Positions 50,719 through 56,567 of a DNA stretch of 64,000 nt are shown here, in pieces. The stretch's first letter is position 1, and each line of letters opens with the position of its first letter. The DNA comes from Pseudomonadota bacterium. GTDB lineage: Bacteria > Pseudomonadota > Alphaproteobacteria > Sphingomonadales > Sphingomonadaceae. The notes below the pieces were generated by a model. It saw only the letters and a list, made by a program, of their open reading frames with translations, ran no database searches and had not been told where the DNA came from. The position numbers and the translations under genes are program-made. The stretch is from assembly GCA_023416515.1 (NCBI GenBank), contig JAEZHP010000111.1:11942-75941 (forward strand). Reading direction: 5' to 3'.

Positions 50719-51579
50719 CTAGGCGAGCGCTTCTGTATCGCCGAACAGGCCGTTTTGATAGTCCTGGACCGCTTGGGCGATCTCCTCGCGCGTGTTCATC
50801 ACGAACGGACCGTAGGAGACGACCGGCTCGCCAAGCGGGGCGCTGTGGCCGAACAGGAGCAACGCCCCCTCGCGGCTGGAAAGGTGGACCTCGTCGCCGT
50901 CGTCGAGCTGCGCGAGATGCCATTGCGGAACAAGCGAGCCCGCGACCTTGGCTTCACCGCGAACGACGTAGAGGAATATGGTGCGGCCTGCCGGGGCGGG
51001 GAGGGTGACCTCGGCACCCGCCGTCAGCCGGACGATGCTCATGAAGGTATCGGTCAGTGAGTGGATTGGTCCGCTCGTGCCGTGCATTTCGCCGGACACG
51101 AGGTTGATGACCGCGCCGGGCGCCGCTTCGATCGCGGGGATGTCGGGCTGCTGCACGCCGGTATAGCGCGGCGCCGTCATCTTGAGACGAGCGGGCAGGT
51201 TGAGCCAGAGCTGGAGGATCTCCATGTCGCCGCCGTCGCGCTTGAATGAGGCTGGCGAGAGCTCCGCATGGATGAGGCCGGAGCCGGCGGTCATCCACTG
51301 GACACCACCCTCGTCGATCACGCTTTCATGGCCGCCAGTGTCGCTGTGGGCGAGGCTGCCCTCAAGGATGAACGTCACCGTCTCGAAGCCGCGATGCGGA
51401 TGCGGCCCGAACGGCAGGCCGTTGTTGTTCGGCAGATAGCGCTGCGGACCGTGGTGGTTGAGGAACAGGAACGGATCGAGCTGCGGGAGGCTCGGGCCGG
51501 GAAGCGGCCGGCGGGTGACGAGATCGCCGATATCGTCGCGATAGGCGGCGTGGGAGCGGATGAGCTGGCGCGTGGTCAT
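50719..51579 (-). CDS. pirin family protein
   Basis: A 286-residue bicupin. The N-terminal metal-site motif GPHPHRGFETVTFILEG and the HGTSGPIHS region fit pirins, some of which act as quercetinases or redox-linked regulators. The C-terminal pirin_C domain begins near 170. ATG overlaps the stop of the DUF188 gene (ATGA). Confidence 0.93.
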   Translation of the reverse strand: MTTRQLIRSHAAYRDDIGDLVTRRPLPGPSLPQLDPFLFLNHHGPQRYLPNNNGLPFGPHPHRGFETVTFILEGSLAHSDTGGHESVIDEGGVQWMTAGSGLIHAELSPASFKRDGGDMEILQLWLNLPARLKMTAPRYTGVQQPDIPAIEAAPGAVINLVSGEMHGTSGPIHSLTDTFMSIVRLTAGAEVTLPAPAGRTIFLYVVRGEAKVAGSLVPQWHLAQLDDGDEVHLSSREGALLLFGHSAPLGEPVVSYGPFVMNTREEIAQAVQDYQNGLFGDTEALA

Positions 51580-52058
51580 GACGATCTAGGTGGCGCGGCG
51601 GCTCGCGGGTTCAAGCGCTCGAGGCGGACCAGCGCCTCGTCGAGGGCGGAGAGGAAACGGGAGCGGTCCGACTTGGCGAAAGGCGCGGGGCCGCCAATCT
51701 GATCGCCGCCTGCGCGAAGGTCCGCCATGATCGCTCGAGTGGCGATCGCGGCGCCGATCGAGCTCGTCGTGAAAGCCTTCCCGTTCGGCGCGATCACCGT
51801 CGCTCCGGCCTTCAGCGCGCGGTCGGCGAGGAGAATGTCGGCTGTGATCACCAAAGTGTCCGGTGCCGCGGCCTCCGCGATCCAGTCGTCAGCGGCGTCG
51901 AATGCATCGGATACGGTGATCCGCTCGATCAGCGGATGCTCCGGAACGCGGATTCGCTGATTGCTGACGATGGCGACCGGCACTTCGCGGCGGAAGGCGA
52001 CCTTGTAAATTTCCTCCTTCACCGGGCAGGCGTCGGCGTCGACCAGGATTCGGGGCAT
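51576..52058 (-). CDS. YaiI/YqxD family (DUF188) protein
   Basis: A 160-residue protein with the family pattern ILVDADACPVKEEIYKVA and DTLVITADILLADRALKAG, GKAFT. Fold related to PIN-like nucleases, and the acidic residues in VDADAC and ADILLAD could bind metal. Function unproven. Couples to pirin downstream. Confidence 0.92.
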   Translation of the reverse strand: MPRILVDADACPVKEEIYKVAFRREVPVAIVSNQRIRVPEHPLIERITVSDAFDAADDWIAEAAAPDTLVITADILLADRALKAGATVIAPNGKAFTTSSIGAAIATRAIMADLRAGGDQIGGPAPFAKSDRSRFLSALDEALVRLERLNPRAAAPPRSS

Positions 52059-52070
52059 TGGGAGCCGAGT

Positions 52071-52250
52071 CTAGCGAAGCTTGGAGATTGTCAGGCCGTC
52101 CGCCTTGGCGCGGTCCTTCACCGATTCCTCGCTCCGCGTGAGCGCCTTGGCGATGCTCTTGAGCGACTGGCCCTTCTTGGCCAGGTTGTGGAGGGCGGCG
52201 ATCTCCTCCTGCTTCCAGGGCTGGCGGTGGCGCTCGAACGGTTTGCTCAT
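52071..52250 (-). CDS. small SANT/Myb-like DNA-binding protein
   Basis: A 59-residue protein too short for most gene callers: PWKQEEIAALHNLAKKGQSL then IAKALTRSEESVKDRAKADG. The Trp, the EE pair and the IAxxLxRSxxxVxxRA end fit a SANT/Myb-like helix-turn-helix. Its ATG overlaps the stop of the Gre-type gene (ATGA). Probably binds DNA; target unknown. Confidence 0.82.
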   Translation of the reverse strand: MSKPFERHRQPWKQEEIAALHNLAKKGQSLKSIAKALTRSEESVKDRAKADGLTISKLR

Positions 52251-52729
52251 GGCGCACTACCTACACGCTCATCCGGTTCGACCGCCACTATTTCGATGGC
52301 ATCCTCGCGGCCGTTGAAATCGGCGAGGTCGCCTGCCGCCGTGCCCATCAGCGCTCGCGCGAGCGGGGCGGAGAAGGCGATCAGGCCCGCGTCGGGATCG
52401 GCCTCGTCATGGCCGGTGATCGTGACGCACCGTTGCTTGCCGGAAAGGCGGAAGGTGACCTTGCTGCCGATCCCGGCCTCGTCGGTGCCGGGCGCAGGCG
52501 CGGGCTCGGCGGTGGCGAGGCGCGTGCGCCAGTAGCGAAGGTCGCGCTCGACAACCTTGCGCGCCTCCTCGTCGGCCTCGGCCGAGGCGGCGGCTTCGAG
52601 CTCGTCGACACGAGCTCTGATCAGCGCGAGGCCGCGCGGCGTGACGAAATTGGGTCCTGGCGGGATCGGCAGCTCGAACTTGGGCTCGAGATGCTCCTCA
52701 TCGCTCTCACGGCGGAAGGCTACGCTCAT
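52247..52729 (-). CDS. GreA/GreB-family elongation factor
   Basis: A 160-residue protein with a coiled coil (LALIRARVDELEAAASAEADEEA) and a C-terminal GreA/GreB domain (LIAFSAPLARALMGTAAGDLADF). Lacks the GDLSENAEY tip of GreA at 41509, so its action at the polymerase may differ. It overlaps the small SANT-like gene, suggesting joint function. Confidence 0.88.
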   Translation of the reverse strand: MSVAFRRESDEEHLEPKFELPIPPGPNFVTPRGLALIRARVDELEAAASAEADEEARKVVERDLRYWRTRLATAEPAPAPGTDEAGIGSKVTFRLSGKQRCVTITGHDEADPDAGLIAFSAPLARALMGTAAGDLADFNGREDAIEIVAVEPDERVGSAP

Positions 52730-52766
52730 GAGCCTGTGTAGCCCGCCCTGGTCATGAAGCGAAGCC

Positions 52767-53870
52767 TTAGAGGGGGCCGGCGACGAGGTTGACCAGCTCC
52801 GACTGGCGGTGCACGCCGAGCTTGTCGAAGATCGCGGTCAGGTGGCTGCGCACCGTTGTCTCGCGGATTCCGAGGCGATCGGCGACCGCGGCCCGGCCGT
52901 CGCCGCGCGCGATCTCGACCGCGACGTCCGCCTCGGCGCGAGTCAGGCGGTAGGTTTCGACGAGACGCTGGATCCGGGTGCGGCGCTGCGCTTCCGGGAT
53001 GGCGACGTGGATGAGAGCGGCAGGCTGATCGATCTGGAGCCAGTTCGGCGCGCCTTCGCTTTGACCATGCACCGGGACGACGGTGAAGCGCAGGAGCACG
53101 CCGTCGCCGCCCATCAGTTCGCAACTGCCCCCGGAAGAGGCACCGTTGCCGGCGATAAGTCGCTCCAGCGAGCGGTCGAAGCTGCGCAGCCGCCGCCGCG
53201 CGCCGTCCGAAACAAGGAAGCCGGCCTGGGCAAGGCTGGCGCAGGTCGGCCCGTCATCGGACAGCAGTCGGCCGCGGCGATCGACGACAAGGAAACCCGA
53301 TTGCGACGGGTCCGCGCCTTGCGCGACGGCGAGCTGGGCGAGGCGGAGGCGGCGGTGGATCTCGACGGCCCGGACGAGATGGTCGACGAGCCCGTCGAAG
53401 CGACGGCACTCCTCGTCCGAATATTCCTCGCCCCGCGGCTTGTAGACCGAGGCCATGACGGTGCCTTCGTCGTCTGCAACGAGATTGGCGCCGCGCATCC
53501 CGAAGCCGAGGCCCTGCGGCGCCCACCATTCGTTGTAGATGGCGCTGTGGCGGATCGTCTCGCGTTCAGCGCGGTCGTCGAAGTTGAAGATCCGCCCGAC
53601 CGGATAGAGCTGCGCGTGGCGCCAGTGCGGCGTATAGCTGCGCCAGCGCTCCTTGTAGGCGGCGATCGCCTCCGGCGCCATCATTGGGGCGAGGCCGCCG
53701 TTGAGGCCGGTCTTGTCGAAGAAGTGAAGCACGCATTGCGACGAGCCGGTGATCCCAGCGACGGCGCGCACGGCATCGGCCCAGCGCTCGCCGTTGAGCG
53801 CCGCTTCGTAGATCAGTGATACGACCTTGTCCTGTCCGTCGCCGTGCATCGGGGCCTCCCCCTCAACCAA
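52767..53870 (-). CDS. LuxR-type transcriptional regulator
   Basis: A 367-residue protein. The C-terminal helix-turn-helix (LTRAEADVAVEIARGDGR...IRETTVRSHLTAIFDKLGV) is a GerE/LuxR domain. The long N-terminal part (1-290) is unassigned, not an obvious acyl-homoserine-lactone domain. It is divergent from the UrcA gene, with direct repeats between them, so it may control both. Confidence 0.9.
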   Translation of the reverse strand: MVEGEAPMHGDGQDKVVSLIYEAALNGERWADAVRAVAGITGSSQCVLHFFDKTGLNGGLAPMMAPEAIAAYKERWRSYTPHWRHAQLYPVGRIFNFDDRAERETIRHSAIYNEWWAPQGLGFGMRGANLVADDEGTVMASVYKPRGEEYSDEECRRFDGLVDHLVRAVEIHRRLRLAQLAVAQGADPSQSGFLVVDRRGRLLSDDGPTCASLAQAGFLVSDGARRRLRSFDRSLERLIAGNGASSGGSCELMGGDGVLLRFTVVPVHGQSEGAPNWLQIDQPAALIHVAIPEAQRRTRIQRLVETYRLTRAEADVAVEIARGDGRAAVADRLGIRETTVRSHLTAIFDKLGVHRQSELVNLVAGPL

Positions 53871-53972
53871 CCGTACGCGACCTCAAGCTGTGGGCTTCCC
53901 ATAGCATCGGGCCGGTACGCAGCGCCACCTGTCGCTCACTCGGATAGCTCAAAACCGCGCGTAACCTGTTGG

Positions 53973-54025
53973 ACGTGCGACGAATGATGACGAACGTACG
54001 ACGAAGATGTCGGACAAACGTCCGA
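53973..54025. promoter_or_regulatory. repeats between LuxR-type and UrcA genes
   Basis: ACGTGCGACGAATGAT (53973) and ACGTACGACGAAGATG (53994) are direct repeats 21 bp apart, two helical turns. TCGGAC/GTCCGA (54010-54015, 54020-54025) is a perfect palindrome with a 4-nt centre just after. Candidate regulator sites. Confidence 0.4.
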
Positions 54026-54122
54026 TGTGGACCCGATCGAATCGGCATAGATGAGATGAAGTCGGTCCGCCGATGCGGGGGTCGCGGACGCCGGCCGGCA
54101 CAAATGCAATCGGAGGATGATC

Positions 54123-54449
54123 ATGAACAGGACTATCGTGCCGGTGGCGATCTTGAGCAGCGCCATCTTCTTCGCGGCAAGCAATGCACAGGCCGCGCCG
54201 ACTGTCGTCAGCGAGCCGGTCAGCTATGCCGATCTCGATCTTCGGACGCCGGCCGGCCAGGCGGCGCTCGACAGCCGGATCCAGGCGACCGCTCGCCGCA
54301 TCTGCGGGTCCGGCGGCCAGGTCAGCGACTTCAGTGAATGGGTTCGCCAGCGCCGCTGCGCGCAGGACTCGATCTACCTGGCGCGGGGGCGCGCCCGGGC
54401 GGCGATCGTGCAGGCGCAGAGCGACTCGATCTCGCTGGCTTCGCGTTGA
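54123..54449 (+). CDS. UrcA family protein
   Basis: A 108-residue exported protein. Signal peptide (ILSSAIFFAASNAQA, cleavage before APT), then the family motif VSYADLDLRTPAGQAALDSRI and a pair of cysteines (RRICGSG, RRCAQD). UrcA proteins are common in Sphingomonads, of unknown function. ATG 54123 is chosen: the GGAGG at 54112-54116 is too close to ATG 54117. Confidence 0.9.
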   Translation: MNRTIVPVAILSSAIFFAASNAQAAPTVVSEPVSYADLDLRTPAGQAALDSRIQATARRICGSGGQVSDFSEWVRQRRCAQDSIYLARGRARAAIVQAQSDSISLASR

Positions 54450-54471
54450 TCGACGACGCGGGAAGGGGGGA

Positions 54472-54507
54472 ACCGGCGCCGGCCACTGGGGAGCGGGCGG
54501 CGCCGGT
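54472..54507 (+). terminator. hairpin after the UrcA gene
   Basis: ACCGGCGCCG (54472-54481) and CGGCGCCGGT (54498-54507) are perfect inverted repeats with a 16-nt loop, 22 bp after the stop. A short T-containing stretch follows. Confidence 0.4.
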
Positions 54508-54621
54508 CTTCCATCCGGGCAGGGAGTCGGAAATGGTGGGGCCGAGGAGAAAAGCGAAGGCGCCGGGGCCGCGGATCGTGCGGCCGGCACCGCGCGCCTA
54601 AGCTTGGCTCGGAACTGGAGG

Positions 54622-54681
54622 GCCTTGCCCTCACCTGGTCGCCGCGAGGGGCGGCGTCCCTCTGCCCGTCAGGGAGAGGGC
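54622..54681. repeat. CCCTCTC-type palindromic repeat
   Basis: Two small hairpins: GTCGCCGCGAGGGGCGGC and CCCTCTGCCCGTCAGGGAGA, together ending at 54681. Same C-rich family as 56844-56934. Confidence 0.6.
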
Positions 54682-54688
54682 TATTCCC

Positions 54689-54898
54689 TTACTTGGACGC
54701 GAACTGGCCGGGCTCGGCGCCGTAATGCTCCTTGGCATGGGCACGGGCGGCGGCGGCGGTCTTGAAGCTTTCTTCGACCTGCTTGGCGTCGGTCAGCGGA
54801 TAGCCCCAGCTGTTGTAGCGGGTGGTGCGCACGGTGAGGTGGAACTCACCGTCGTCCTGCTTGGCGATCAGAAAGGGGCGGGGGGCCTCGCGGCTCAT
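54689..54898 (-). CDS. hypothetical small protein
   Basis: A 69-residue soluble protein: RPFLIAKQDDGEFHLTVRTT then a helix (EESFKTAAAARAHAKEHYG). Resembles small proteins of unknown function found across Sphingomonads. Starts at ATG 54898, preceded by AAGGAGACC-like sequence on the minus strand. Confidence 0.75.
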   Translation of the reverse strand: MSREAPRPFLIAKQDDGEFHLTVRTTRYNSWGYPLTDAKQVEESFKTAAAARAHAKEHYGAEPGQFASK

Positions 54899-54919
54899 AA
54901 TGGTCTCCTTAAATGTCGA

Positions 54920-54945
54920 ACCCTCCCCGGCTTGCCGGAGAGGGT
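54920..54945. repeat. C-rich palindrome
   Basis: CCCTCCCCGGC and GCCGGAGAGGG pair with one mismatch around a short loop, between the 69- and 41-residue genes. Repeat or terminator for the small gene upstream. Confidence 0.5.
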
Positions 54946-54951
54946 CGGGGA

Positions 54952-55077
54952 TTAGCCGATCAGATCGGCGACGATGCGGCGCAATTCGTGCCGCGAAAGT
55001 GTCGAGCTCGGCGCCGGCGCCTGCCTGAGCAGGGCGAGTGGCGGGAAGAGCTTGGGTCGTTTTTGTACTGCTTGCAT
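54952..55077 (-). CDS. 41-residue predicted peptide
   Basis: Frame from ATG 55077 with AGGA about 6 nt upstream: MQAVQKRPKLFPPLALLRQ then SSTLSRHELRRIVADLIG. Basic N-terminus, C-terminal amphipathic helix. Located 72 bp downstream of infA on the same strand. Could be a real small protein; no family recognised. Confidence 0.45.
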   Translation of the reverse strand: MQAVQKRPKLFPPLALLRQAPAPSSTLSRHELRRIVADLIG

Positions 55078-55148
55078 GTCTATCCTGAAGACGCGGGGAC
55101 CCTGTCTTATAGACGAGTTGCCCGCGTCATTTGTTCAATCGAAAAGGG

Positions 55149-55409
55149 TCATCTCTTGGCTCCCGGGCGGACTCCCGGGCCTTGGCCTGGGGTGCGCTCG
55201 CGGAAGATGATCCGGCCCTTGCTGAGGTCGTAGGGAGTCATCTCGACGTGTACGCGGTCGCCGACGACCGAGCGGATGCGGAAACGCCGCATCCTTCCGG
55301 CCGTGTAGGCGATGATGCGATGCTGATTGTCCAGCATCACTCCGAAGCGTCCGTCGGGATAGATCTCGTCGATCTGTCCCTCGAGCGTGAGCAATTCTTC
55401 CTTGGCCAT
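55149..55409 (-). CDS. infA: translation initiation factor IF-1, divergent
   Basis: An 86-residue OB-fold protein: MAKEELLTLEGQIDEIYPDGRF, YTAGRMRRFRIRSVVGD, and LSKGRIIFRERTPGQG. The TAGRMR and TPYDLSKGRI patterns are those of IF-1, but it is longer than the usual 72 residues and differs at many conserved positions, so it may be a paralogue beside a standard IF-1 elsewhere. Confidence 0.88.
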   Translation of the reverse strand: MAKEELLTLEGQIDEIYPDGRFGVMLDNQHRIIAYTAGRMRRFRIRSVVGDRVHVEMTPYDLSKGRIIFRERTPGQGPGVRPGAKR

Positions 55410-55578
55410 GTTTGGCTCCCGTGTTCGCGGCGCCTGTTCGGCGCGTCAGATGTGTCCGCGCACGCAGATGCGGCGCGGGGGCGTCTGCCATGAGTGGGGA
55501 AGAGCGGGCCTTGTGGACAAGGCGCGCGGGACCCGTCGCCAGCGACGTCAGCCACAGCGATATGGGGGAAGGGGGGCG

Positions 55579-55603
55579 AAAAAGCAATGGCGGCGGGCGC
55601 CGC
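55579..55603 (-). terminator. intrinsic terminator of the SpoIIAA-like gene
   Basis: On the minus strand, GCGGC (55603-55599), loop GCCC, GCCGC (55594-55590), then a T-rich tail CATTGCTTTTT. It starts 15 bp after the stop of the gene at 55618. Confidence 0.6.
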
Positions 55604-55617
55604 GGCCACGGGGAGGC

Positions 55618-56007
55618 TCAGCTCGGGCGGGGATCGTCGGTGTGGCGAAGGAGCCAGGAGCGGGCGTGGGCGGCGTCCTCGCGGCGGTAGATCTCGTAAT
55701 GGAGGCCTGGGATGAGCGCGCTCTCGATGCGCGACAGGACCCGAACCCACTGCTCGTCAGCCACGATCGCGACGCGGTCGGTCTGGCGGATGAGGCGGAA
55801 GAGGAGGGGAAGATGCTTCATCTCCTCTCCGATTGCGGACAGGGCGACCGAGGGCGAGCCGCGGACGTCTGCGAGAATGTCGATGCTCGGCATCTCGTCG
55901 AGCAGCGCCTCGAGCCGTGCCAGAGCGGGCCGGACGTCGGCGTCGGTGAAGCGGCCCTCCGCGACGACTTCGATGGCGCGCGGGGAGACGGTGGTGATGG
56001 TCAGCAC
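55618..56007 (-). CDS. SpoIIAA-like (STAS-related) protein
   Basis: A 129-residue alpha/beta protein: VVAEGRFTDADVRPALARLEALL, IDILADVRG, DRVAIVADEQWVRVLSRIES. Fits the DUF3478/SpoIIAA-like family, related to STAS domains. Function unknown. Confidence 0.85.
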   Translation of the reverse strand: MLTITTVSPRAIEVVAEGRFTDADVRPALARLEALLDEMPSIDILADVRGSPSVALSAIGEEMKHLPLLFRLIRQTDRVAIVADEQWVRVLSRIESALIPGLHYEIYRREDAAHARSWLLRHTDDPRPS

Positions 56008-56253
56008 GTACCCCTCCTTGGCGTCGTCAGCGGCGCGCGATTATCGCTCCGAGCGGGGCGAATGTTCCCCAATTTTGCCGATAACCATCGTCTTCACACG
56101 GTTCGGCGTGGGCGCGCTCACGGTGGTGAAGTTCATGAAGTTCATTGTCTGGCGCGGTTTTCGTGAACTTTGACTTCCGCGCGTGGGGCGGGCCGCGCTC
56201 GATCGAAATCGACCGTGGGCATTTGGCGTTACTCGACGGTACAAAGAGCAACG

Positions 56254-56268
56254 GAACATTAGCAGAAC
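56254..56268. promoter_or_regulatory. LexA box upstream of a small gene
   Basis: GAAC-ATTAGCA-GAAC is an exact match to the alphaproteobacterial LexA site (GTTC-N7-GTTC on the other strand). It ends 33 bp before the start of the gene at 56302. Confidence 0.65.
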
Positions 56269-56301
56269 AGCGGGCGAAAGTCAAGGTCGGGGGTTGGGGC
56301 C

Positions 56302-56520
56302 TTGCCCGGGCGGGCTGAGTTGCAGCGCGCCGAAGCCGCCTTCGAACGGGCGCGCCTGGCGGCCGGTGCGGCCTCTAGCGCAGCCGACGAGTCGGCCCGA
56401 GCGGCGATCGAGGAGATCAGGGCGGTACGCCGCGATGATGAGATCGAGGCGCGCATGGCGAACCTTCGCGGCGGGGCAGAACCGGCCAAGCCGAAGCCGG
56501 GCGGGCGGCGCAAGGCCTGA
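56302..56520 (+). CDS. hypothetical small helical protein, possibly SOS-controlled
   Basis: A 72-residue protein beginning at TTG 56302 after a G-rich site. Nearly all helix: AELQRAEAAFERARLAAGAA, ARAAIEEIRAVRRDDEIEARM, and a Pro/Lys/Arg tail (KPKPGGRRKA). No family recognised. The exact LexA box just upstream suggests damage induction. It is convergent with uvrD/pcrA. Confidence 0.65.
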   Translation: MPGRAELQRAEAAFERARLAAGAASSAADESARAAIEEIRAVRRDDEIEARMANLRGGAEPAKPKPGGRRKA

Positions 56521-56567
56521 GGGAGTGGCGCGGAGGGACCGCGCCATTACTCAGCCTCGCGAACCAC

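Noticed and set aside
54533..54601. A 22-residue Arg-rich frame with a good ribosome site
   Set aside because: Too short and compositionally like random GC-rich DNA; no support beyond the AGGGAG.
56131..56143. GTTC-N5-GTTC near the LexA box
   Set aside because: Spacing is 5, not 7, so it does not fit the LexA consensus.
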